DNA of 64,000 nt from an uncultured Hymenobacter sp. (GTDB lineage Bacteria; Bacteroidota; Bacteroidia; Cytophagales; Hymenobacteraceae). Numbering within the stretch: position 1 is the first letter of the stretch; each line of letters opens with the position of its first letter. The stretch covers positions 29,280 through 93,279 of the forward strand of contig CAJYVK010000374.1 of assembly GCA_913778455.1 (NCBI GenBank), given 5' to 3'. The position numbers and the translations under genes were made by a program. The notes beneath the pieces are model-generated. The model made no database searches, was not told the origin of the DNA, and was given only the letters and a program-made list of their open reading frames with translations. Below, piece after piece: positions 30,542 through 40,499 of the stretch.

Positions 30542-32131
30542 ATGAATTCTTTTGTTAAACTGGCTGGGGTGGCCCTCGCGCTGGGCCTGGCTGCCGGCGG
30601 CTGCAAGTCGATGGACGAGCAGTATCCCAACCCCAACCTGCCTACCAGCAGCAATGCCGTGCCCGCCTCGCTGCTACTGCCCCGCGTCGAGTTTGACCTA
30701 TACAGCAGCGGCGACGGGGGGCCCTTCAGCCAGGTACAGCGCTGGAACCAGTACACGATTTCCAACGATAGCTACTACGGTGGCCTCAACCAGTACAACT
30801 GGACCACCACCAATTCGCTGTACACGGTTCTTAAAAACGTGAACCAGATGGATGCCCTGGCCGTGAAGCAGCTGGGTACCAAGCAAAACCCTTACAGCGC
30901 GCTGGCCAAGTTTTTCCGGGCCTACATCTTCGTGTGGCAGGCCCAGCGCGTGGGCGACACGCCCGCCTCGCAGGCCGGCCAGGGCCTGGCCAACCTCACT
31001 CCCGCCTTCGACTCGCAAAAGGCCGTGTACGCCCGCAGCTTAGCTATGCTCGATACGGCTAATGCCATGCTGGGCGGCACGCTTACCGGCGCGGCCCAGT
31101 ACAGCGGCGACATCTACTACGCCGGCTTGTCGTCGACCAGCCAGCTGGCGCAGTGGCGCAAGGTAATAAATAGCTATAAGTTACGAGTACTCATTAGCTT
31201 AAGTAAGCGGGCCGCCGACAACCCCGATTTGCAGATTCCGCAGCAGTTTGCAGCTATCGTGAATAACCCCGGCCAATACCCGGTGCTGACTAGCAATGCC
31301 GACAATTGGGCGTTTCAGTTCAACTCGGCCTACAATACGTATCCCCACACGCCCAACGACGCTAATAACAAGAGCCAGAACGCGGGGGCTGCCTACCTGA
31401 GCCTGACCACCGCTACGCAGGACCCGCGCACCTTCGTGACGGCCACGCCGGCCCCGGCGCAACTGGCGGCTGGCAAGCAGGTCGGCGATTTCTCAGCCTA
31501 TGTGGGTAGTAGCCCCGCGCTGGGTATAAGCGACTTATCTACTGGATCGAGCGCCGGACGGTATTCCTTTACCAACGCGCTACGCTACTATGGCTCGGTG
31601 CAGGGGCCGGAAAACTACGTGTTGCTAGGCTATCCCGAGCTGAATTTCACCATTGCCGAGGGCATCAACCGGGGCTGGGTAGCAGGAGCCTCGGCGGCCA
31701 CCTACTATCAGAAGGGCATCAACGCCTCGCTGGACTTTTACGGCCTCACCGAAGGCCAGCAGCTAACGATCGGCAATGTGTCGGGTAAGGCGCTGGGTAC
31801 GGCCACGGTATCGCGCAGCACCTTTCTCAACAATGCCGGGGTAGTCTACAAGGGCGACAACGCCGACGGCCTGGAACAGATTCTCAACCAGAAGTACGTC
31901 GCCTTCTTCCAGAATTCGGGCTACGAGCCGTTCTACAATTGGCGGCGCACGGGCTTCCCGCGCACCTTCGTGAGCACCGGCAGCGGCCTCAATGCCACCG
32001 GCAAGATTCCGCGCCGCTGGCAGTACCCCGTGGACGAGCAGACCTATAACACCGATAACTATCAAGCAGCTATTAAAAATCAGTTTGGCGGTACCGACGA
32101 CCTGAACCAGGATACCTGGCTCACGAAGTAA
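30542..32131 (+). CDS. SusD/RagB-family outer membrane lipoprotein
   Basis: Lipobox GGCKSMDEQYPNPN; immediately follows susC; SusD-like body. Confidence 0.88.
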   Translation: MNSFVKLAGVALALGLAAGGCKSMDEQYPNPNLPTSSNAVPASLLLPRVEFDLYSSGDGGPFSQVQRWNQYTISNDSYYGGLNQYNWTTTNSLYTVLKNVNQMDALAVKQLGTKQNPYSALAKFFRAYIFVWQAQRVGDTPASQAGQGLANLTPAFDSQKAVYARSLAMLDTANAMLGGTLTGAAQYSGDIYYAGLSSTSQLAQWRKVINSYKLRVLISLSKRAADNPDLQIPQQFAAIVNNPGQYPVLTSNADNWAFQFNSAYNTYPHTPNDANNKSQNAGAAYLSLTTATQDPRTFVTATPAPAQLAAGKQVGDFSAYVGSSPALGISDLSTGSSAGRYSFTNALRYYGSVQGPENYVLLGYPELNFTIAEGINRGWVAGASAATYYQKGINASLDFYGLTEGQQLTIGNVSGKALGTATVSRSTFLNNAGVVYKGDNADGLEQILNQKYVAFFQNSGYEPFYNWRRTGFPRTFVSTGSGLNATGKIPRRWQYPVDEQTYNTDNYQAAIKNQFGGTDDLNQDTWLTK

Positions 32132-32141
32132 CCACCAGCGC

Positions 32142-32189
32142 AGTGGCCCAGCCGGCGGGTAACCGCCCCGGCTGGGCCACTTCTTTTTT
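32142..32189 (+). terminator. Rho-independent terminator after susD
   Basis: GTGGCCCAGCCGG ... CCGGCTGGGCCACTTCTTTTTT. Confidence 0.8.
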
Positions 32190-32202
32190 GCCTGCGCTCC
32201 GC

Positions 32203-33030
32203 ATGAAAAAGCTCTTCCTGTTGCTCGGGCTCGCCCCGCCCGCCCTGGCCCAAACGCCCGACACAGTCGTGTACAACCCGCGGCGGGCCATCACGCTGCA
32301 AGGGGCCAGCAACTTCCGCGACCTCGGCGGCTACCCCGCCGCCGGCGGCAAGCACGTGAAATGGGGCCACCTCTACCGCTCGGCCGACATCAGCAAGCTC
32401 ACCGACGTCGACCTGCGGGCCCTGCAAAGCCGCCATGTGGCCCTGGTGTGCGACCTGCGCGGTCCCCAGGAGGTAGCCCAGGCACCCGACCGCCTGCCCG
32501 CCGGGGCGCGTAGCCTGGCCCTGCCCGCCGGCAGCGAGAAAATCGACCCCCGCCTGCTCATGGGCGGTGGCCCGCGCATCGACCGCGACTCGCTGATGCG
32601 TGCCGTGTACACTAACACGAGCTTTTTCAAGGCTAAGTATAAGCCGCTGTTTGACGAGCTGCTGGTGCTGCCCGGTACCGAGGCGCTGCTCTTTCACTGC
32701 TCGGCGGGCAAAGACCGCACTGGCATCGGGGCGGCGCTCGTGCTCGCGGCGCTGGGCGTGGACCGCGCCACCATTCTAAAGGACTACGCCGCTACCGATA
32801 CCTACTGGCAGGCTGGCCGCGAGCAAAGCTTGCAGCGCCTGGCCCAGGCTGGCATGTCGGCCGCGGCGGTAGACGCCGTGCGCCCCCTGCTGGCGGCCAA
32901 TCCGGCTTACCTGGCGGCCACCTTCGCCGCCCTCGACCAGCAGTACGGCTCCGTTGAAAACTACCTGGCCAGCGAGCTGGGTCTCACGCCTAAGAAGGTG
33001 AAGGCGCTTAGGGTCAAGTATTTGCAGTAG
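32203..33030 (+). CDS. Secreted tyrosine/dual-specificity phosphatase
   Basis: Signal peptide; FRDLGGYPAAGGKHVKWGHLYRSADISKLTDVD; active site HCSAGKDRTG. Confidence 0.9.
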   Translation: MKKLFLLLGLAPPALAQTPDTVVYNPRRAITLQGASNFRDLGGYPAAGGKHVKWGHLYRSADISKLTDVDLRALQSRHVALVCDLRGPQEVAQAPDRLPAGARSLALPAGSEKIDPRLLMGGGPRIDRDSLMRAVYTNTSFFKAKYKPLFDELLVLPGTEALLFHCSAGKDRTGIGAALVLAALGVDRATILKDYAATDTYWQAGREQSLQRLAQAGMSAAAVDAVRPLLAANPAYLAATFAALDQQYGSVENYLASELGLTPKKVKALRVKYLQ

Positions 33031-33142
33031 GTATTTCGTAAGTAGGGAAATATATGAAATAGTTGTAAAAATTTAATCTCCCCGTGTTATTGCCGTAACG
33101 CTGCCGCCGGAGCTTTGTCCTGACAATATCCCCCGTTAGGCT

Positions 33143-33565
33143 ATGCAAGGCTTTGTACTGCTGCTGATTAGTTTGGGCCTGACTGCCTGGGTAGGGCAGG
33201 CGCAGACCCTGCACGCCACGGAGCCGCTGGGCGCGACGGTGGAATCCCCGGTGCTCACCTATGCCGAGCAGATGCCCACCTTTACGGGGGGCGAAGCCGC
33301 CCTGCACCGTTACCTCGCCGCCCAAATAAAATACCCGGCGCAGGCCATGCAGCGGGGGATGTCGGGGCAGGTAGTAGTGCAGTTCATCGTTGATGAGCAG
33401 GGCCGGACGCTGGACCCAATCGTCGTAAAGTCGACGGCCGACGACTTCAACGAGGAGGCGCGGCGGCTCATCTGGCTCATGCCCCGCTGGGAGCCCGGCC
33501 GCGAGAAAGGCCAGCCGGTGCGCGTGCGGTGCACCTTACCCATTGTTTTCACTTTCAGGCGGTAG
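33143..33565 (+). CDS. TonB-family energy transducer C-terminal domain protein
   Basis: YPAQAMQRGMSGQVVVQFIVDEQGR ... GQPVRVRCTLPIVFTFR. Confidence 0.85.
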   Translation: MQGFVLLLISLGLTAWVGQAQTLHATEPLGATVESPVLTYAEQMPTFTGGEAALHRYLAAQIKYPAQAMQRGMSGQVVVQFIVDEQGRTLDPIVVKSTADDFNEEARRLIWLMPRWEPGREKGQPVRVRCTLPIVFTFRR

Positions 33566-33617
33566 GCAGCGGCTCCGGTGTGGGCGCGGCCCCGCCGGTT
33601 CTTTGTTTGCTTAGTAC

Positions 33618-35276
33618 ATGACCAAGTATCTGCTGCTGACCGCAGCCCTGTTTGCCACCACCCCGGCCCTGCGGGCCCAGAATCGCCCCACTCCCAAGCT
33701 CCTGGTCGGCATTATGGTCGACCAGATGCGGCCCGATTACCTCACGCGCTTCGCCGCTGACTTTGGCCCCGACGGTTTCAACCGGCTGCGGCGCGAGGGA
33801 ATGGAGTGCCGCAACACGCACTACAACTACATCCCTACCGTGACCGGCCCCGGCCACTCCTCGGTGTACACGGGTACCACGCCGCGCTACCACGGCATCG
33901 TGGGCAACTCGTGGTACGACCGCCGCCTGCGCCACGACGTGTACTGCACCGACGACACCACCGTGCAGCTCGTGGGTACCGCCAAGGGTATGGGCGTATC
34001 GGCCCGCAACCAGGTGAGCACTACCCTCGGCGACGAGCTCAAGATGACCTACGGCGGCCGCAGCAAAGTACTGGCCCTATCGCTCAAAGACCGGGCCTCG
34101 GCCCTGCCCGCCGGCCACATGGCCGACGGGGCCTACTGGCTCGATACCAATACCGGCGACTTTATTTCGAGTACTTTCTACGTACCGCAATTGCCGGCCT
34201 GGGTGAGCGAGTTCAACGCCCAGAAGAAGTCCGCCGCCTACCGCCAGCAAACCTGGACGCCCCTGCGCGGCCCCGAGGCCTACCGCAACAGCCTGCCCGA
34301 CTCCAACCGCTACGAGCGCATCTTCAAGGGGAAAACGGCGGCTACTTTTCCCTACGATTTCAACAAGCTGGCCCCGCAGAATCCGCCCGCTTTTGAGAGC
34401 ATGTACACCTCGCCCTTCGGCGACGACCTGCTGACCGACCTTGCGCTGGCGGCTCTCAAAAACACTGACCTGGGCCGCGACGACGTGCCCGACCTGCTGG
34501 CCATCAGCTTCAGCAGCCCCGATGCCGTGGGCCACACCTTTGGTCCGCTTTCCAAGGAAGAAAACGACCTCTACCTGCGCCTCGACCTCGACCTGGCCCG
34601 CCTGCTGCAAGCGCTCGACCAGACGGTGGGCAAGGGTAATTACACCATCTTCCTTACCGCCGACCATGGGGCCAGCGAAGTGACGCGCTACCTAGCCGAC
34701 CACCAGGCTCCCGTGGGCTCGTACTCGCAAGCGGCCCTCAACCAGGCGGCCAACGCCCACCTCACCGCCCAGCTCGGCCCCGGCCAGTGGATAGAGGCCG
34801 AGCGCAACCACATGTACTACCTCAACCGCCCGCTGCTAGCCCAGCACAAGATTGAGTTGGCCCACGCCCAGCAGGTGCTGGCCGAGTTCCTGCGCGATCA
34901 GCCCGGCATTGCGCAAGTCAATACTACCTCGCAGCTGCTGAATGCCGGCTACACTACCGGCCTCGAAGCCCGCCTGCAAATGGGCCTCTATTACCCGCGC
35001 TTCGGCGACGTGCGCTTCGAGCTGCTGCCCGGCTGGACCGGCGACATCGGCGTGGGGGCCAGCCACGGCACCGGCTACGCCTACGATACCCACGTGCCGC
35101 TGCTGTGGTGGGGCATGGGCATCCCGGCTGGGGTGAGCTACGCCCCGCACACCATCACCGACATTGCCCCCACCGCCGCGATGATTGTCAACAGCAAGCT
35201 GCCCAGCGCCTGCACCGGCCAGCCCATCGTGGAAGTGCTCAACAGCCCGCCCGCTGGCAAAGCCCGCCGCAAGTAG
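33618..35276 (+). CDS. PafA-like alkaline phosphatase (Thr nucleophile)
   Basis: MVDQMRPDYLTRFAADFGPDGFNRL, NYIPTVTGPGHSSVYTGTTPRYHGIVGN, TADHGASEV. Confidence 0.9.
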   Translation: MTKYLLLTAALFATTPALRAQNRPTPKLLVGIMVDQMRPDYLTRFAADFGPDGFNRLRREGMECRNTHYNYIPTVTGPGHSSVYTGTTPRYHGIVGNSWYDRRLRHDVYCTDDTTVQLVGTAKGMGVSARNQVSTTLGDELKMTYGGRSKVLALSLKDRASALPAGHMADGAYWLDTNTGDFISSTFYVPQLPAWVSEFNAQKKSAAYRQQTWTPLRGPEAYRNSLPDSNRYERIFKGKTAATFPYDFNKLAPQNPPAFESMYTSPFGDDLLTDLALAALKNTDLGRDDVPDLLAISFSSPDAVGHTFGPLSKEENDLYLRLDLDLARLLQALDQTVGKGNYTIFLTADHGASEVTRYLADHQAPVGSYSQAALNQAANAHLTAQLGPGQWIEAERNHMYYLNRPLLAQHKIELAHAQQVLAEFLRDQPGIAQVNTTSQLLNAGYTTGLEARLQMGLYYPRFGDVRFELLPGWTGDIGVGASHGTGYAYDTHVPLLWWGMGIPAGVSYAPHTITDIAPTAAMIVNSKLPSACTGQPIVEVLNSPPAGKARRK

Positions 35277-35295
35277 GAGGGAGGTTTCCTGATTA

Positions 35296-35330
35296 AAAAG
35301 GCCCGTTACCGCATCGGTGACGGGCCTTTG
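35296..35330. terminator. Terminator hairpin
   Basis: AAAAAGGCCCGTTACC-gcatc-GGTGACGGGCCTTTG. Confidence 0.85.
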
Positions 35331-35773
35331 CTGTTGAGTAGACCTTCTGCGGCAGAGGTGTTGAGTTCTGCGGGCGGTGGCGGGAGCTACTTTGGTGCGG
35401 ACTGCGCCCCCGCAGGCTGTCTAGAGCGAGGTGCGCCGGTGGGCACCGTTGTTACCACCGCCGATGCCCGCGCGAATTTTTTAGCGTGACTGTAAAGCGA
35501 CTTCTTGAAGCTGCTTTTACGTGATAAAGCGTGGCCTGCAATATTCGGCAGAAATAGCTAAGCTATTCCTCAAGCAACGAGTCCTGCTGCATTATTACGG
35601 TTCTAAAGTTAAGAAATTAGTCGATATTCAGTAAAAAATCATCTTTTTTTGATTTATGTGTAAAACTAAGATGAGATATTCATAATGTAAATCTTAATTA
35701 ATTCTGATTGGGCTTTTTCTACTTTTACAGCAGAGAAATTTATCTCTACCCCAAATCAAATTATTAAGATTGT

Positions 35774-37315
35774 ATGAAAAAAAAATTCAAACAAGTATTA
35801 CTTACCGGCTCTTTAATGTTAGCGCTAGCTAGCTGTAATAAGAAGTCAGAGGTAATTCTGCCGACCCCTGGCGTAGGCAAGCCGGCCACCCAAAACATCA
35901 CCGCTAATTATTCTTTTAACTGGGATGATCCCAACACGATAACTATGCCGGTGTCGGCTAGTTCGCCTACGGTTTACGTGCCCTGGCGTAGTAATGGAGG
36001 TACGCCGCTAGACGCCGGTATCGTGGATGACTACCACAAGGCAGATGGCTGGGACCTGGTATTTAATAGCTTCAGCCCCGATAATTTTCCAAAAGCTGGC
36101 GATAGGGGAGCAATGGCAACCTCGAATGGCCTGCCAGCCGGGGGGCTTTATTTTGCGCTCTACAATCGCTACCGGGGCATTATTAGGTACTACACCTACA
36201 TTCCCCCTGGTCTCTTTGGTGGTAGTACCCAGCTAGCGCACGGCCTAAGCATTTATGGTAATGGGTCCACCGGTCTACTCAGCTTCGAGGGGACGGATAT
36301 CGTTGATCTGGACAACAAGGCTACTAGCTTTACGAAAACTAATAAAGACGGTATCTCAACGACGGGAGGCTGGTACGCCATGCAGTATCAGCTAGCTTAC
36401 GACCCCCTCTTCACGAGCACTACCTTTCCCAATCCTGGTTTCAGATGGGATTGCTACAACGTTAGCGTCTCCCAAATTAAATTGAATGGTACTGAGATAG
36501 GTAGCTTGAAAGGCACGATTACCACCCCGGCGCCTGATTTTAACTGGGGTAACGTAATTAATGGGGCGTTAGGAATAGCGGAGATATTTGGTACAGCTGG
36601 GCTGGCCAATGCTTCAAGTGATGTAGCCAAGGCATTTGCTGGCGCAGCGGCGGGTGGATTAGCTGGTAACACAACGGGATTTCTATCGGGTATTTTTGGT
36701 GGTAACTCAGCTAATTCGCAAACGGTTGATTTAGCGATAAATTCAACCATTACTACCACCGGCACCTCCACCTCCTTCCAGCCTTATCAGCTGAACTCTA
36801 CGCCTTTGCCCGGGCAAAATGTAGCTGGTACGAACGGCGTGCCCCCACTAATTAATTATCCGCTGGGTGTTTTTAATCTGTCCGGTAAACCGACCGTTAA
36901 GCTGACCACTACGCTGACCGAAGGTACCCCTCCTTATGAATATACCAATCCTGACTCAAGGGATACGTACACTAACGTGTACGACCTTGATTACAATGAA
37001 ATCAATAGCTTGCTGTTGTTTAACTTGCCGGCTGGTGCTTCCTACGATAAGCTAGGAGCGGAGGTAGTGCTAGTTGACCCCGACGAGGTGCCCGGTTTCG
37101 AGGTAGTAAGCGCGCAGCGTGAGGTGATTGGTAGTCACACTGTTTATACGGGTGTACCAGCAGTAATAGCTTATAAAGTACAGCACTGGGACCCACAGCC
37201 GGCCTCTGCTACCTCTCAAAAGGTGGCTATTAGAGTATCATTCCGGATAAAATCAAATAATGGGGTTCCGGATGTGTTCATGGTGAAAACATTCCTGGCT
37301 AACCTGGTTTCATAG
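35774..37315 (+). CDS. Hypothetical lipoprotein with Gly/Ala-rich central segment, AT-richer context
   Basis: MKKKFKQVLLTGSLMLALASCNKK lipobox; GLANASSDVAKAFAGAAAGGLAGNTTGFLSGIFGG. Confidence 0.7.
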   Translation: MKKKFKQVLLTGSLMLALASCNKKSEVILPTPGVGKPATQNITANYSFNWDDPNTITMPVSASSPTVYVPWRSNGGTPLDAGIVDDYHKADGWDLVFNSFSPDNFPKAGDRGAMATSNGLPAGGLYFALYNRYRGIIRYYTYIPPGLFGGSTQLAHGLSIYGNGSTGLLSFEGTDIVDLDNKATSFTKTNKDGISTTGGWYAMQYQLAYDPLFTSTTFPNPGFRWDCYNVSVSQIKLNGTEIGSLKGTITTPAPDFNWGNVINGALGIAEIFGTAGLANASSDVAKAFAGAAAGGLAGNTTGFLSGIFGGNSANSQTVDLAINSTITTTGTSTSFQPYQLNSTPLPGQNVAGTNGVPPLINYPLGVFNLSGKPTVKLTTTLTEGTPPYEYTNPDSRDTYTNVYDLDYNEINSLLLFNLPAGASYDKLGAEVVLVDPDEVPGFEVVSAQREVIGSHTVYTGVPAVIAYKVQHWDPQPASATSQKVAIRVSFRIKSNNGVPDVFMVKTFLANLVS

Positions 37316-37601
37316 CCTCTAGCGAGATTGCTAAGCAAGAAACGGAGCTTTTCTGCTTAGTAATTATTCTTGCTGGCTGCCTGCTATTTAGTAAAGTGAA
37401 AATAGCGCATCAGGCGTTTGGCCGCCCGACGAAGTAGTAACAGTAGTTGCTATTTCGTCGGGTATTGCGTTTCGTAGCGAGCCGTGTGCCTGTAGGCCGG
37501 TGTGCTTTTACCAGCAGCCAGCAGGGGCGCACCTAATCAATAGGCTCCGCTTCGGTTGCTCATTTGCTTGCCAAAAAGGCTTATTAGAACCATCATGCAG
37601 T

Positions 37602-37639
37602 AAAAAGGCCCCTTACCAAGTTGGTAACGGGCCTTTTTG
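37602..37639. terminator. Terminator hairpin
   Basis: AAAAAGGCCCCTTACC-aagt-TGGTAACGGGCCTTTTTGC. Confidence 0.85.
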
Positions 37640-37657
37640 CTTGAAAGCGCAGTAAAA

Positions 37658-37697
37658 AGCTAACAGCTAACAGCTAACAGCTAACAGCTAACAGCTA
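37658..37697. repeat. 7-bp tandem repeat (AGCTAAC)5 plus AGCTA, ending in lepB stop codon
   Basis: agctaacagctaacagctaacagctaacagctaacagcta. Confidence 0.95.
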
Positions 37698-38846
37698 ATC
37701 AATCGTGTGAAACAGCCGCCCCCAGCGCACTTTATGCGCCGCGTTGCCAAATGGATCGAGCGAAAGCCAGATGAGCACGGCTTTACCCACCACGTGGTCT
37801 TCGGGTACGAAGCCCCAGAAGCGCGAGTCTTCCGAGTTGTGGCGGTTGTCGCCCATCATCCAGTAGTAGTTCTGCTTGATGGTGTAGCTGGTCAGCGGCT
37901 GGCCGTTTTGCTGAATCATACCGTCCTTCCAGGTGATGCCCGCGTTGTGCTCGTACTGGCTCACGATTTTGTAGTAAATCGCGGCGTTGGCGGGCGTGAG
38001 GGCGATGGTCTGACCCTTCTTCGGAATGGGCAGCGGGCCGTAGCTGTCGAGCTGCCACTTGCGCTGCACGGCGCTCATGGCGTCCGACACGTGGAAGTCG
38101 GCCACGTCGGGGAAGAGCTGCACCTCGGGCGTCGTTACGGTGAGCGACTTCACGTAGGGCTGCTTGCGGAAATACTCCGCCACGTTGGCCGGGCAGCTGA
38201 TGATGTAGCCTACCTTACCGGTTTCGGGATTGGTGCCGGCGGCTGGGATGCCGTCGGGCTGGTCGTAGTCCACCACGCCCTGGTCGTGCAGCGCCTGGCG
38301 CACCTCGTCGTTGGGCGTTTCGACTTCCAGGAAGTAGGTGGTCTGGGGTGCCCCCGCGATGGTCCCAGGCTTGCCGTTGATAAATATCTGCCCCTGCCGA
38401 ATTTCCAGCGTATCGCCCGCGATGGCGATGCAGCGCTTGATGTAGTTGGTGCGCAGGTCGGCCGGGTACTGTTGCTCGTGCGGCACGTGGAACACCACCA
38501 CGTCGTTGCGCTTGATCGAGCTGAAGCCCGGCAGCCGGTACGTGGGCAGCTGAATGAGGTCGGAGTAGCTCTTGAAGTTGAAAATCGGCACCGTCTGGTG
38601 CGTCAAAGGCACTTGCAAAGGCGTCTGCGGCGTAATCGGCCCGTAGTGCAGCTTGCTCACAAACAAGTAGTCACCTACCAGCAGTGAGTGCTCCATGCTC
38701 GGCGACGGAATGACGTAGGCCTCAAACGTAGCCCAGCGGATGAGCGTCGCCGCGATAACGGCAAACAGCAGCGAATCGACCCACTCGCGGCTTTTACTCT
38801 TGGGAGGCTTGGGCGGAGCGTTCGGGTCAGTTTTACGAAAGAGCAT
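37695..38846 (-). CDS. lepB: Signal peptidase I
   Basis: YVIPSPSMEHSLLVGDYLFVSKLHYG; KRNDVVVFHVP; YIKRCIAIAGDTLEI; GDNRHNSEDSRFWGFVPEDHVVGKA. Confidence 0.96.
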   Translation of the reverse strand: MLFRKTDPNAPPKPPKSKSREWVDSLLFAVIAATLIRWATFEAYVIPSPSMEHSLLVGDYLFVSKLHYGPITPQTPLQVPLTHQTVPIFNFKSYSDLIQLPTYRLPGFSSIKRNDVVVFHVPHEQQYPADLRTNYIKRCIAIAGDTLEIRQGQIFINGKPGTIAGAPQTTYFLEVETPNDEVRQALHDQGVVDYDQPDGIPAAGTNPETGKVGYIISCPANVAEYFRKQPYVKSLTVTTPEVQLFPDVADFHVSDAMSAVQRKWQLDSYGPLPIPKKGQTIALTPANAAIYYKIVSQYEHNAGITWKDGMIQQNGQPLTSYTIKQNYYWMMGDNRHNSEDSRFWGFVPEDHVVGKAVLIWLSLDPFGNAAHKVRWGRLFHTID

Positions 38847-38988
38847 GAAGTAAAAGCGGGAGCGTAGGCTCCTCTAAAAGAATACGCAGCAAATAAACGA
38901 CTGTAAAACGGAGTGGCGCTCCGTTTTGCGTACGCAGGCAGCTTTCAACACAGAGCGCCCCTGAACACGCCAGCTTGGGGATACCGGT

Positions 38989-39711
38989 TTACAGCCCCAG
39001 CAGCTCCTTCATGCCGAACACCCCGTGGCGGCCGGGCAGCCACTCGGCCGCCAGCAGTGCCCCCAGCGCAAAGCCCTCGCGCGAGTGGGCCTCGTGCCGC
39101 AGCTCGATGGTATCGGCGCTCGATACGTAGCGCACCTCGTGGGTGCCCACTACCTCGCCCTGCCGCTCGCTGAGCACGGCCAGCTCGTGCGGAGCCTGGG
39201 CGGGGGCGTTGCGCCAGCTGGTCTTGGCCGAAAAATTGGCCAGGATGCCCTCGGCCGCCGTGAGGGCCGTACCGCTGGGCTGGTCTACCTTGTGGATGTG
39301 GTGAATCTCGGTCATTTCCACGTCGTAGCCAGCCGCAAACTGGTTCATCTTGGCCGCGATGTACTCGTTGAAGTGGAAAAACAGGTTCACGCCCACGCTG
39401 TAGTTGGAGGCGTAAAACAGCGCCCCGTTCGTATCCTTCGCCAACTGGCTGGCCTCCTCAAAATGGTGCAGCCAGCCCGTCGAGCCGCACACCACCGGCA
39501 GGCCCTGGCGCAGGCAGGCCGCCACGTTGCCAAACGCCGCCTCGGGGTGCGTAAACTCGATGGCCACGTCGACCTGCCCGGGCGTAAAATCCTCAATGCG
39601 CTGGGTGGAAGTCTGGTGGTCTACGATGCCCGCAATTTCGTGGCCCCGGCCGGCGGCCAGCCCGGCTATCGTCTGGCCCATTTTGCCGTAGCCGATAAGG
39701 AGGATTTTCAT
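38989..39711 (-). CDS. dapB: 4-hydroxy-tetrahydrodipicolinate reductase
   Basis: GYGKMGQTI, EFTHPEAA, EIHHIHKVDQPSGTAL. Confidence 0.95.
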   Translation of the reverse strand: MKILLIGYGKMGQTIAGLAAGRGHEIAGIVDHQTSTQRIEDFTPGQVDVAIEFTHPEAAFGNVAACLRQGLPVVCGSTGWLHHFEEASQLAKDTNGALFYASNYSVGVNLFFHFNEYIAAKMNQFAAGYDVEMTEIHHIHKVDQPSGTALTAAEGILANFSAKTSWRNAPAQAPHELAVLSERQGEVVGTHEVRYVSSADTIELRHEAHSREGFALGALLAAEWLPGRHGVFGMKELLGL

Positions 39712-39732
39712 AAAGGAAAGCGTGTCAAGAAG

Positions 39733-40458
39733 TTATTTTACCCGTAGCGTGAGGGCCACGCCGCCGGCGGGCACCAGCTGGCCGGGCACCGGCAGCAGCG
39801 CCGGCTGCCAGTTCAGCGATAGATTGTCGCTCACGTCGAAATCGTGCAGGTGGGCATCCACCACGGCGTCCAGGATTTGCAGCGAGTAGCCCAGGGCACC
39901 AACGAGCACGGCCAGGTCGCGGTAAGAGCGGTAGCCCGTCAGGTTGTTGTAAATATTGTTCAGCGACGTTTCACGGCTGGCCAGGTCGCCCAAGCTGGCA
40001 TCGCCCACCTGCTTGGCCCCGCTTCTAACGTCGTAGTACGCCTGCCGGTACTGGGCGTAGTATTTCTGCTGAAACCATACCCAGTACCCCAGTCCACCCA
40101 CCATGCCGTACACGATGGGCAGCTTCCAGTAGCGCTTGTTATAGATCTGCCCGCCGCTGGGCACGAGGGCCAGGATGCCCGCCTTTTCGGGCCGCGTGAG
40201 CCGCAGGCCAAACAGCCGCTCGGTACGGCGGGCCGAGTCGGCCGCTGCCTGCTCGCGCTTCTGCTTTTTAGTGGGCTTGCGAATGGTCGCCGTATCGGGC
40301 CGCACCATCTGCGGAGCGGCCGGGTTCTGCGTGGGGTCGAAGGGCTGGGTCGTGACCTGCGCCCGGGCGGGTAGCCCGAGCGCCAGCAGCAACCCAGCCA
40401 GCCCCAGTAGGCGTACCCAGGCACCGGGGACTTTCGGCAAAAAATTATTCATAAGCAA
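39733..40458 (-). CDS. DUF5683-type membrane protein
   Basis: AGILALVPSGGQIYNKRYWKLPIVYG; between dapB and parB as in many Bacteroidota. Confidence 0.8.
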   Translation of the reverse strand: MLMNNFLPKVPGAWVRLLGLAGLLLALGLPARAQVTTQPFDPTQNPAAPQMVRPDTATIRKPTKKQKREQAAADSARRTERLFGLRLTRPEKAGILALVPSGGQIYNKRYWKLPIVYGMVGGLGYWVWFQQKYYAQYRQAYYDVRSGAKQVGDASLGDLASRETSLNNIYNNLTGYRSYRDLAVLVGALGYSLQILDAVVDAHLHDFDVSDNLSLNWQPALLPVPGQLVPAGGVALTLRVK

Positions 40459-40499
40459 GCTGCTAACGCCAGCCCGCGCAAGGAATTGCGAGCTGCTCC

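Noticed and set aside
32143-32202. Upstream start of the tyrosine phosphatase ORF
   Set aside because: This stretch is a rho-independent terminator; signal peptide start MKKLFLLLG is at 32203
37658-37697. CRISPR array
   Set aside because: Contiguous 7-bp tandem units without unique spacers; no cas genes nearby
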